NCBI GenBank assembly: GCA_023441105.1
Contig: JAEZQX010000537.1
Coordinates: 1 to 17,193 of the forward strand
Source: Pseudomonadota bacterium
GTDB taxonomy: Bacteria > Pseudomonadota > Gammaproteobacteria > Burkholderiales > Burkholderiaceae
Direction: 5' to 3'
DNA length: 17,193 nt
The position numbers were made by a program, and so were the translations under genes. Below are positions 1-5,995 of this stretch, one piece after another (positions within the stretch are counted from its first letter, which is position 1; every line of letters begins with the position of its first letter). The notes under the pieces are model-generated. The model did no database searches and was not told where the DNA came from. It was given only the letters and a program-made list of their open reading frames with translations.

Positions 1-683
1 TCGTTATTGGTGTGAATCCGTAGAGCTTGAAAGGTACGTGTTGCCGGGTTCTTGCCCACCTCCGGCTTCTTTTGCCGGCGACGGACGACACCCGCCACGA
101 CATCGGCAAGTTGTCTTGTTGTTTGAAACCCCGTGCCACCGGCTTCCCCGCGGCGAGCAACAATCGCCTTTGCAATCGGAACAGCAAACCGTTCGTCCCC
201 ATATCGCTTCAGTACCTCCGCTATTTCCTGTTCCGACGCGCTCATCAACCACTCTCTCGCGGACATGCCCTGCGTCGGATCCATGCGCATGTCCAGTGGG
301 CCGTCACCCGCGAAGCTGAAGCCCCGGGATGCGTCGTCTACCTGCGGCGAGGAGATGCCGAGATCGAGCAGGATGCCGTCCACCGCCTCGATGCCGCGAT
401 CGCGCAGCAACGCCTGCAACTGCGAGAAGCGCGCATGGACGATTTCGAACCTCGGGTCGTTCCATTGCCTCGCCATCCGCTCGCCGGCCGCGACCGCCTC
501 CGGATCACGGTCTAGTGCGAGCAACCTGCCCCCCTCGCCGAGCGCCTGCAGCAGCAGGCGGCTGTGCCCGCCCCGGCCGAAGGTCCCGTCGACATAGATG
601 CCGTCGGGCCGGATGCGCAAGGCGGCGATCGCCTCGTCGGCCAGGACCGGCACATGCCCGTAGCTCGTCTGCTCTTCACTCAA
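1..683 (-). CDS. rsmH: 16S rRNA m4C1402 methyltransferase RsmH, N-terminal part (cut by window edge)
   Basis: RsmH (MraW) N4-methylates C1402 of 16S rRNA in the small subunit, using S-adenosylmethionine, and is the second gene of the dcw cluster. The frame is open for 227 codons and runs off the left edge, so about 80-90 C-terminal residues of a usual ~310 are missing. Visible family motifs are [10 protein letters not shown] (residues 32-41, SAM-binding loop), LALDRDP (55-61), [10 protein letters not shown] (105-114), DDASRGFSF (116-124), PLDMRMD (129-135) and [15 protein letters not shown] (210-224). The start is taken as TTG at 683-681, 11 bp after the mraZ stop, because it gives the usual short N-terminus before VPVLADEA; no ATG or GTG fits in this frame, and the Shine-Dalgarno is weak. 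It is co-transcribed with mraZ and so under MraZ control. Identity is certain; the exact start is less so. Confidence 0.96.
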   Translation of the reverse strand, partial: MSEEQTSYGHVPVLADEAIAALRIRPDGIYVDGTFGRGGHSRLLLQALGEGGRLLALDRDPEAVAAGERMARQWNDPRFEIVHARFSQLQALLRDRGIEAVDGILLDLGISSPQVDDASRGFSFAGDGPLDMRMDPTQGMSAREWLMSASEQEIAEVLKRYGDERFAVPIAKAIVARRGEAGGTGFQTTRQLADVVAGVVRRRQKKPEVGKNPATRTFQALRIHTNN

Positions 684-694
684 TGCAACTCGAT

Positions 695-1132
695 TCAAAA
701 ACCCAGCGCGTTGCGCAGCTCTTCCGGAATGCCGGCCTCGGCCTGGGCATCCAGGTAGCGTGCGTGCGCTTCTTCATCCCACAACTCCAGGCGCTGCAGG
801 TCGCCGACCAGCACCACCCGCCGGTCGAGGTTCGCCGCCTTGCGCAGGATCGGGGAGATCAGGATCCGCCCGGCGCCGTCCATCTGCACCTGGTCCGCGG
901 AACCGACGATCAGGCGCCGCGCGGCCTCGCCGGCAGCCCCCTGGAAGCCCGCCATGATGGAGCGCATGCGCTCCCACTCCGGCTGCGGGTAGATGCGCAG
1001 GAAGGTGGTGCCGAAATGGCGGGTGACCGTGAGCTTGCCCTGGCACAGCGTCTCCAGCTGCTCGCGCATCTCCGCCGGGACGGTCATGCGTCCCTTGGCG
1101 TCTAGCGAGAGTGGATAACTGCCCTGGAACAT
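695..1132 (-). CDS. mraZ: MraZ, transcriptional repressor of the dcw cluster
   Basis: MraZ is a nucleoid-associated DNA-binding protein that represses its own operon (mraZ, rsmH and downstream cell-wall and division genes). The 145-residue product has the normal family length and two SpoVT-AbrB half-domains. The first carries DAKGR at residues 11-15 followed by [11 protein letters not shown]; the second carries DGAGR at 85-89 followed by [11 protein letters not shown]. The ATG at 1132 opens with the conserved [11 protein letters not shown], and an AAGAAGG stretch about 10 nt upstream can serve as ribosome-binding site. The gene is first in its operon, rsmH follows after 11 bp, and a promoter plus four MraZ boxes lie just upstream (1225-1298). 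Nothing in the protein looks unusual. Confidence 0.97.
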   Translation of the reverse strand: MFQGSYPLSLDAKGRMTVPAEMREQLETLCQGKLTVTRHFGTTFLRIYPQPEWERMRSIMAGFQGAAGEAARRLIVGSADQVQMDGAGRILISPILRKAANLDRRVVLVGDLQRLELWDEEAHARYLDAQAEAGIPEELRNALGF

Positions 1133-1224
1133 CTGCGAATGCGCCTTCTTGTCTGCCTTCTGTCAAACCCGAGTCCGCCCAGGGGCCGGACCGCGTCTTC
1201 GGAGGCTGGGAGGCGGTTTGAAAA

Positions 1225-1259
1225 CCCACTTCGCCCCACCATTTCCCACGAATCCCCAC
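1225..1259 (-). promoter_or_regulatory. MraZ operator: four TGGG boxes at 10-bp period
   Basis: On the minus strand the motif GTGGG occurs four times. Its plus-strand complement CCCAC starts at 1225, 1235, 1245 and 1255, an exact 10-bp period of one helical turn. This matches the known MraZ site (TGGGN direct repeats separated by 5 nt, usually three or four copies). The boxes lie between the predicted transcription start (about 1263) and mraZ, so a bound MraZ ring would block early transcription. Confidence 0.93.
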
Positions 1260-1269
1260 GCGATGTCGG

Positions 1270-1298
1270 AGAATATTGCAGGAAGCGGGGGCAGTCAA
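1270..1298 (-). promoter_or_regulatory. Promoter of the mraZ-rsmH (dcw) operon
   Basis: Read on the minus strand, a -35 hexamer TTGACT (1298-1293) and a -10 hexamer TATTCT (1275-1270) are separated by exactly 17 bp. The predicted start is near 1263, just ahead of the four MraZ boxes. This gives a 5' leader of about 130 nt before mraZ. It is the best sigma-70 promoter in the window. Confidence 0.85.
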
Positions 1299-1480
1299 AT
1301 CCTCCGGCTGTAAATTTCCTGACGGGACAAGGACTTAGGCGCAGTTCCTCGACCGGGCGCCGGCCTGGAAACGGTCATTCCAATGACTTAGCTGTGCTAG
1401 TCAAAGTAAGTTCATAGCAATGGGGGCGCCGCCGGGTCTGAACGGACGCCGAATGCCGGCGGATGGGAGGCGCAGGGAAA
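1299..1480. other. Intergenic segment between rnpB 3' end and the mra promoter, with two overlapping dyads
   Basis: No coding frame or RNA gene is supported here. The segment is more AT-rich than its surroundings. It holds a perfect dyad GTCATT-N2-AATGAC at 1374-1387 and a second, one-base-imperfect dyad at 1385-1402 (GACTTAGC, then GCTAGTC). They could be operators for a regulator of the mra operon, whose -35 lies about 75 bp away, or structured parts of the rnpB trailer. No U-tract terminator for rnpB is visible. Confidence 0.5.
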
Positions 1481-1886
1481 GTGGAGCGGGTCTGTAGGCC
1501 GGATTCTGTCCGCCGTTGCCGGCGCGACGGTCATTCCTCTGGGCCGCGCGGTTGCCCGGCGGCTCTAGCCATCTACCCGCACGCTCGAGTGGGCGCTCTT
1601 TGCGCCGGCACCGGGGTGCCGACGCTGCGCGTGCCTATTTGATGTTGCTCCGGATGGGGTTTGGCCTGCCGTCGCTGTCGCCAGCAACGCGGTGAGCTCT
1701 TACCTCGCCTTTTCACCCTTACCGGGGGGCTTGCGCCAACCGGCGGTATGTTTTCTGTGCCACTTTCCGTCGCCTTGGGCCGGTCGCGAGACCGGCTTGC
1801 TGCGCCTGGCCGTTAGCCAGCATCCTGCCCGATGGAGTCCGGACCTTCCTCCGGAGTTGCCCCGGCGACCGTCCGACCCGCTCCGG
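1481..1886 (-). ncRNA. rnpB: RNase P RNA (A-type), catalytic subunit of RNase P
   Basis: This is the ribozyme that removes 5' leaders from tRNA precursors. On the minus strand, helix P1 is formed by the 5' GGAGCGGGTC (1884-1875) and the 3' GACCCGCTCC (1492-1483), which fixes both ends and gives about 400 nt. Conserved core elements are GAGGAAGGTCCGGACTCC (CR-I, around 1834-1851), the GGTAAGGGTGAAAAGG region (around 1708-1724), GAGGAATGACCGTC near 1530, and the universal ACAGAATCCGG (CR-V) at 1499-1509. P4 forms between 1847-1838 and 1503-1496 with its bulged U at 1843. P3 is a short hairpin (CCGG, short loop, CCGG). The pairing of rnpB with mraZ is common in beta- and gammaproteobacteria. Exact end nucleotides are uncertain by a few bases. 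Confidence 0.95.
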
Positions 1887-1891
1887 CCGAC

Positions 1892-1900
1892 ACTCTAGCA
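1892..1900 (-). promoter_or_regulatory. Possible extended -10 element of rnpB
   Basis: On the minus strand TGCTAGAGT reads as an extended -10 (TGn followed by TAGAGT, 4 of 6 consensus bases). It places a transcription start at about 1885, which coincides with the 5' side of P1. No convincing -35 is visible in the very GC-rich DNA upstream. Confidence 0.45.
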
Positions 1901-2066
1901 GGAATGGCCGGCCGGCGGGCCGGGCCGGCCTCTCGGCAGCCACCGACCGTCCGTCACCGCCCGGTGGACGGCACGTGTCCGGTCGCGCGATCCTGCGCCA
2001 CCCGCGCTGCCGGCGTCACGGTGGCAGGGGCTGTCGGCGTCCCGCCGCTCAATCGAGGATCGAGTC

Positions 2067-2582
2067 ATGAAGGTCATCAACCGCAAGACCCTGGCTGCGC
2101 TCGCCGTGGCAACCGCCTGCGCCCTCGCCGCCTCGCCGGCAGGCGCGGTCGAGAACACCGTCGAATTCGGCGCCCCCACGGTGCTGTCTGCCCAGGGCCA
2201 GCGGCTGAAGGTGGTCTTGCCGGTGAAGTCGGCGCCCGACGACTGGGCCACTGCCGCCAGCTTCATGGTGCGCGAGACCGAGGTGCCGCAGGGGCATGCG
2301 GCGCTGCCGGCCGGCGACTTCACGGTGATGCGGCCGGCGGCCTCCGACTATGTCGTCTTCCTGTCCGGCGGCGTGGTGCGGGCGCCGGAAGTCAGCCTGA
2401 TCATCAGCGTCGCCGGAGACCCGCGCAGCCCCTATCGGATGGACCTGCAGGTGCCGCAGGCAGTGACCGGACCGGCGATGATGGGCGTGGCCGGCAGCCC
2501 CGGCGAACGCGCCGGTCCCATCACGCTCCCGACGCGTCGGCTGCAGGGACCACAAGGCGAGCACGACCTGCCGCCGAAGTAA
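2067..2582 (+). CDS. Small secreted protein resembling the FimV N-terminal domain
   Basis: The 171-residue product starts with a typical signal peptide (MKVINRK, hydrophobic core, cleavage after PAGA at about residue 27). The mature part begins with VEFGAPTVLSAQGQRLKVVLPV (33-54). It continues through DFTVMRPAASDYVVF (84-98) to LIISVAGDPRSPYRMDLQV (111-129). That pattern, a G-P-L-S-G-Q strand and then a strand ending in an aromatic dipeptide with later acidic residues, resembles the beta-rich N-terminal domain of FimV-type proteins, but full FimV is several times longer and has a LysM domain. The ATG has a GAGGA ribosome-binding site 7 nt upstream. It stands alone, facing away from rnpB and converging on the dehydrogenase gene that follows. 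The C-terminal 40 residues are Gly/Pro-rich and probably disordered. The gene is clearly real; the family assignment is tentative. Confidence 0.75.
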   Translation: MKVINRKTLAALAVATACALAASPAGAVENTVEFGAPTVLSAQGQRLKVVLPVKSAPDDWATAASFMVRETEVPQGHAALPAGDFTVMRPAASDYVVFLSGGVVRAPEVSLIISVAGDPRSPYRMDLQVPQAVTGPAMMGVAGSPGERAGPITLPTRRLQGPQGEHDLPPK

Positions 2583-2591
2583 GCCGCCTCC

Positions 2592-2630
2592 AGCCGGGGG
2601 CAAGCCGGGGCCGAGCCGGGCTACAGCCGG
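2592..2630. repeat. Short tandem repeat, 11-bp unit beginning AGCCGGG
   Basis: AGCCGG starts at 2592, 2603, 2614 and 2625, an exact 11-bp period, with the seventh base G in the first three copies and four variable bases between. It fills the gap between two convergent genes and its last copy includes the stop codon of the minus-strand dehydrogenase. It cannot fold into a normal terminator hairpin. Confidence 0.7.
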
Positions 2631-3625
2631 ACCGGCACCCGGATCGCGTCCCGGTTGTCTTCCACGTAGGCGCGCACGATCTGGCCGAAATCGCTGTCGG
2701 CCTGAAAGCCCATGGCCGTGGCCCGCGACGTGTCGAAGCGCGCCGCCCAGGTCGACACCAGCTTCTGCACCTGCGCATCCGGCTGATAGCTGACCAGCGT
2801 GGCTGCCGCCTCGCCGCCGACCTCGCGCAAGGTGGCCAGTGCCTCGGTCATCGTGACCACGAAGCCGGGCAGGTTGACGCTGCGCTGCCATCCCCAGTCC
2901 TGCGGCGACAGCTTCAACGCGTGCAGGAACATCCCGACGATCGTTCGCGGCGACGCCACCCACATGGCCGTCTCCAGGGGCACCGGCAGCACCGACGCCA
3001 CCCCGGCGAGCGGCTCGCGGATGATGCCGGAGGCGAAGCCCGAGGCCGCGCCGTTCGGGGTGCCGGGACGCACCGTGGCGGTCGGCACCCTGACGCTGCG
3101 GCCGTCGATGAAGCCCTTGCGGGTGTAGTCCTGCACCAGCAGCTCGCCGATCAGCTTCTGCGTGCCATAGGAACCCTGCGGGGTCGGCGTGGTCGCATCG
3201 CTCACCACCCTCGGCAGGTCGCCGCCGAACACGGCGATCGAGCTCGAGAAGAGCAGACGCGGCCGATGGCCGCCGGCCCGGCAGGCTTCGAGAAGGTGGC
3301 GGGTGCCGTCGAGGTTGACGCGCATGCCGAGGTCGAAATCGGCTTCGGCCGTACCGCTCACCACCGCCGCCAGGTGGATCACCACCGCAGTCTCCTTGTC
3401 GACCAGCGCGGCCACGGTGCGTGGATCGCCGATGTCGCCTGCGCGGTTGGACACACGCGGATCGGTGATCCGGCCTTCGGCCATGTCGAAGCAGACGATG
3501 CCCGAGATTGGATGGTCGGTCACCCGACCGCTGTCGTCCGCCAGCGGCAGGCTGCCCTGACGCAGCAGTGCAGCGACCAGTTGCTGGCCCAGGAATCCGG
3601 CTCCGCCGGTGATCAGTACTTTCAT
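2621..3625 (-). CDS. denD: DenD-type NAD-dependent acid-sugar dehydrogenase (D-erythronate dehydrogenase-like, extended SDR)
   Basis: DenD oxidises D-erythronate with NAD+ in the tetronate pathway. The 334-residue protein is an extended short-chain dehydrogenase. It has the Rossmann motif GGAGFLG (7-13), HLAAVVSG (84-91), the catalytic serines SSS (127-129) and Y153-x3-K157 in SYGTQK. It also has the subfamily stretch RPGTPNGAASGFASGIIREP (186-205), a close match to what I recall of DenD-type enzymes. The start at 3625 is chosen because the Rossmann fold begins at once and GGAGA lies 5 nt upstream; an in-frame ATG at 3688 would add 21 basic residues with no good ribosome-binding site. It lies 68 bp after otnK in the same orientation, as expected for one operon. 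A second paralogue is at 12866-13855. Exact substrate is inferred from the neighbour kinase. Confidence 0.87.
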   Translation of the reverse strand: MKVLITGGAGFLGQQLVAALLRQGSLPLADDSGRVTDHPISGIVCFDMAEGRITDPRVSNRAGDIGDPRTVAALVDKETAVVIHLAAVVSGTAEADFDLGMRVNLDGTRHLLEACRAGGHRPRLLFSSSIAVFGGDLPRVVSDATTPTPQGSYGTQKLIGELLVQDYTRKGFIDGRSVRVPTATVRPGTPNGAASGFASGIIREPLAGVASVLPVPLETAMWVASPRTIVGMFLHALKLSPQDWGWQRSVNLPGFVVTMTEALATLREVGGEAAATLVSYQPDAQVQKLVSTWAARFDTSRATAMGFQADSDFGQIVRAYVEDNRDAIRVPVRL

Positions 3626-3693
3626 GAAGTTCTCCGTTCCTTGATGCAGTTCATCGCGTCGCTCCAGTCGGCGGCGCGGCCCGGTCATGGCGC

Positions 3694-4938
3694 TCAGGCG
3701 ACCTGGCGAAGCGCCTTGCTGAAGAAATCGGCGGCGCCGAAGTTGCCCGACTTGAGGGCCAGGCCGACCGGCACGTCCACCCCGCGAAGCGCCGGCACGC
3801 CTGGGTCGATCTCCGGCCCAATGGCCAGCTGGCGCACGCCCAGCGCCTGGACAACGGCGCCGGACGTCTCGCCGCCGGCGACGATGAAGCGCCGGAAACC
3901 GTCGTCGAGCAGCTGGCGGGCGAGCCGGCCGGTGAAGGATTCGATCGCCTCGGCAACCCGCTCCGCGCCATGGCGCTGCTGGGCTGCGGACACCACGGCC
4001 GGATCCGCGCTGGTATAGACCAGCGGTGCCGGCTCGGCAGGCTGCTCGCGCACCCAGGCGGCAACCTGCTGCGGCGTCAGGCCTTGCTCCAGCACCTGCT
4101 CGGCCGTGACCAGGCGCGCCGGCGCCACTGTCGCGTAGGCGGCAACCTGCGCCCGGGTGGCGGTCGAGCAGCTTCCGGAGACGACGACGGCGCGGCCGCC
4201 CAGCTGCACCGGTGCGGCCGAAGCCAGCGCCAGCTGGCCCTTGCGCCGGAAATTCTCCGGCAAGCCGAGCGCGATGCCCGAGCCACCGGTGATCAGCGCA
4301 AGCTCGGCGCAGCCCTCGCCCAGCGCGCGCAGGTCGGCATCGGTGATCGCATCCGCGATCGCAACCCGGACACCGTCGGCGGCCAGTTGCCCGAGCCGCT
4401 CGCGCACCGCCGCCGCGCCAGCCGCGACCACCGGGTGCGCCAGCAGCCCGACCTTGCCCGGCATCTGCCGCTGCAGCCAGCGCGCGAGGTTGGCGTCCGT
4501 CATCGGCGTGAGCGGATGGTGCTCCATGCCGCTCTCGTTGAGCAGCCGCTCGCCGACGAAGAGATGACCCATGTAGATGGTGCGGCGATTGGTCGGGAAT
4601 GCCGGGCAGGCAATCGTGATCGGCGCATCGAGCTGGTCCAGCAGCGCCTGGGCGACCGGGCCGATGTTGCCTTCCGGGGTCGAATCGAAGGTCGAGCAAT
4701 ACTTGAAGAGGATCTGGGTGGCGCCCTGCGACTGCAGCCAGGCCAGCGCGCCCAGGCTCTGTCGCACCGCCTCCGCCGCCGGGATGCTGCGCGACTTCAG
4801 CGCGACCACCACCGCGTCGGCATCGACCGCGCCCTGCGGCACGCCGATCGTCTGGACCGTGCGCATGCCGGCCGCGGTCAGCGTGTTGGCGAGATCCGAG
4901 GCGCCGGTGAAATCATCCGCTATGCAGCCGAGCAACAT
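3694..4938 (-). CDS. otnK: OtnK-type 3-oxo-tetronate kinase (four-carbon acid-sugar kinase, DUF1537)
   Basis: OtnK phosphorylates 3-oxo-tetronate with ATP to 3-oxo-tetronate 4-phosphate, the step before decarboxylation to dihydroxyacetone phosphate. The 414-residue length is usual. The N-terminal substrate domain shows ADDFTGASDLAN (7-18), KYCSTFDSTPEGNIGP (79-94) and FPTNRRT with GHLFV (114-128). The C-terminal nucleotide domain shows ITGGSGIALGLP (216-227), SGSCSTATRAQ (254-264), AGGETSGAVVQALG (354-367) and ALKSGNFGAADFF (394-406). The start at 4938 gives the family N-terminus MLLGCIADDFTG and has GGAG 9 nt upstream. It lies between a DUF3025 gene (68 bp upstream) and denD (68 bp downstream). 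No otnC or otnI is beside it. Confidence 0.93.
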   Translation of the reverse strand: MLLGCIADDFTGASDLANTLTAAGMRTVQTIGVPQGAVDADAVVVALKSRSIPAAEAVRQSLGALAWLQSQGATQILFKYCSTFDSTPEGNIGPVAQALLDQLDAPITIACPAFPTNRRTIYMGHLFVGERLLNESGMEHHPLTPMTDANLARWLQRQMPGKVGLLAHPVVAAGAAAVRERLGQLAADGVRVAIADAITDADLRALGEGCAELALITGGSGIALGLPENFRRKGQLALASAAPVQLGGRAVVVSGSCSTATRAQVAAYATVAPARLVTAEQVLEQGLTPQQVAAWVREQPAEPAPLVYTSADPAVVSAAQQRHGAERVAEAIESFTGRLARQLLDDGFRRFIVAGGETSGAVVQALGVRQLAIGPEIDPGVPALRGVDVPVGLALKSGNFGAADFFSKALRQVA

Positions 4939-5006
4939 CCGAAAGTCTCCATGCCGGTTCTTCGAAGGGCGCAGCCATCGGCGGCGCGCTGGCAGCAGCC
5001 GCCCTC

Positions 5007-5864
5007 CTAGGGTGTCGGACGGAGCGGCTGCCGAGCCCGGAACACGCGGGCATCTTCGTAGTATGACGGATCGACATTCGCCGGATCCCATCCCGGCAAT
5101 CCCAGGATCGGCAGTGGCGCCAGTTTCGGTACCCGGCCCCCGGCGAACGCGGCCGCGAGGCAGGCCGCGGCATGCCCGTCGCACGGATCCCCGGCCGGCG
5201 TGGCGACCGAGCCGTCGGGCACGGCGCGACAGGCCAGGCAGTGGGCCGTCATGGCCTTGTAGGGCGCGGCGAGCTTCTCGAGCAGCCCGTGGCCGATGAC
5301 GATCGGCCGGACCTGCCGTGCCAGCCGCTCGCGGTTGTCGACCAGCAGGCCGCGCCAATCCCCTGCCTGCAGGCGCGCGTCGAGGCTCGTGTCGGCGCTC
5401 AGCCAGAGCAGGCCGCTCTCGTCGAGCAGCGTCGCCACGTCGCGCACCGGTCCGCGCCCGCCGCCGTCGCCCCCTGCCGCCGACTCGAGGTGCAGCCGAT
5501 TGAGCGCCGCCTTCACCGCCGGAAAGGTGAGCCAGACCAGCGCGTTGTGCAGGTCGTGCAAGGCGCCGCGGCCGTCGCTGCGGCAGGCGACGCGGCCGTG
5601 GTGGAAGATCGCCGCCTCGTAGCCGAGCGCGCCCTGCGGCTCGAGACTGGCCACGAAACGCAGCGGCGCGCCGGCGGCCGATCGCAGGCGGCGGGACTCG
5701 GCCAGCCGGTTGCAGTGGGCGATCCACTGCCCCGGCGGCAGGCCCAGCAGCTCGTCGCGCACTGGCCGGTAGGGCGCCAGGCCCGGATGGCAGCGGCTGC
5801 CGGCGCGTGGCGCGGCTGTGGGGTCGTCGCGGCCTTCGCCGGCGCCGGGAAAAGTCGCCGTCAT
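5007..5864 (-). CDS. DUF3025 family protein of unknown function
   Basis: The 285-residue product matches what I recall of the DUF3025 family of beta- and gammaproteobacteria. It has YEAAIFHHGRV (82-92), HDLHNALVWLTFP (103-115), KAALNRLH (118-125), GPVRDVATLLDESG (138-151) and GHGLLEKL (191-198). No signal peptide or membrane segment is seen, so it is probably cytoplasmic. No function is established for this family to my knowledge. Residues 209-235 carry C209-x2-C212, then C228-x2-H231 and C235, a spacing that could bind a metal. It precedes otnK and denD on the same strand but is not known to take part in acid-sugar metabolism, so the link may be only positional. The start at 5864 leaves about 25 poorly structured residues before the conserved part. 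Confidence 0.85.
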   Translation of the reverse strand: MTATFPGAGEGRDDPTAAPRAGSRCHPGLAPYRPVRDELLGLPPGQWIAHCNRLAESRRLRSAAGAPLRFVASLEPQGALGYEAAIFHHGRVACRSDGRGALHDLHNALVWLTFPAVKAALNRLHLESAAGGDGGGRGPVRDVATLLDESGLLWLSADTSLDARLQAGDWRGLLVDNRERLARQVRPIVIGHGLLEKLAAPYKAMTAHCLACRAVPDGSVATPAGDPCDGHAAACLAAAFAGGRVPKLAPLPILGLPGWDPANVDPSYYEDARVFRARQPLRPTP

Positions 5865-5956
5865 GGGCAGATGTTAGCCGCCCGGCGCCGGCGACTCCGG
5901 CGGCAGGGCGACTTGGGTGGCCTCGCGCCAGACGTGCCCGGGAGGGCCGGGTCGGG

Positions 5957-5963
5957 CAGAATA
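5957..5963. promoter_or_regulatory. Possible shared -10 element between the divergent DUF3025 and SMP-30 genes
   Basis: The 131-bp divergent gap contains one AT-rich island. It reads CAGAAT on the plus strand (toward the SMP-30 gene, 33 bp ahead of its ATG) and TATTCT on the minus strand (toward DUF3025). TATTCT is identical to the -10 of the mra promoter. No -35 is evident in either direction. Confidence 0.35.
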
Positions 5964-5995
5964 GCGCCCTGACCCCGATGCCGGAGAAGAACGGG

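Noticed and set aside
1403..1482. Possible intrinsic terminator after rnpB
   Set aside because: A CCGCCGG / CCGGCGG pairing exists but with an 18-nt loop and no U-tract, so it is not supported as a terminator.
2583..2620. Bidirectional terminator between the FimV-like gene and denD
   Set aside because: The AGCCGGG units are direct, not inverted, repeats and no T-run is present on either strand.
3626..3688. Longer denD product starting at ATG 3688
   Set aside because: It adds 21 basic residues before the Rossmann fold and lacks a ribosome-binding site, while GGAGA precedes the ATG at 3625.
1832..4018. A 728-codon plus-strand open frame over rnpB, the FimV-like gene and denD
   Set aside because: It overlaps a certain RNA gene and two better-supported genes and has a composition typical of a shadow frame.
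2621..4699. A single long minus-strand open frame spanning the denD gene and running back through most of the kinase region
   Set aside because: The upstream part lies out of frame over otnK and has no recognisable domain; the real gene starts at 3625 with a Rossmann motif and its own ribosome-binding site.
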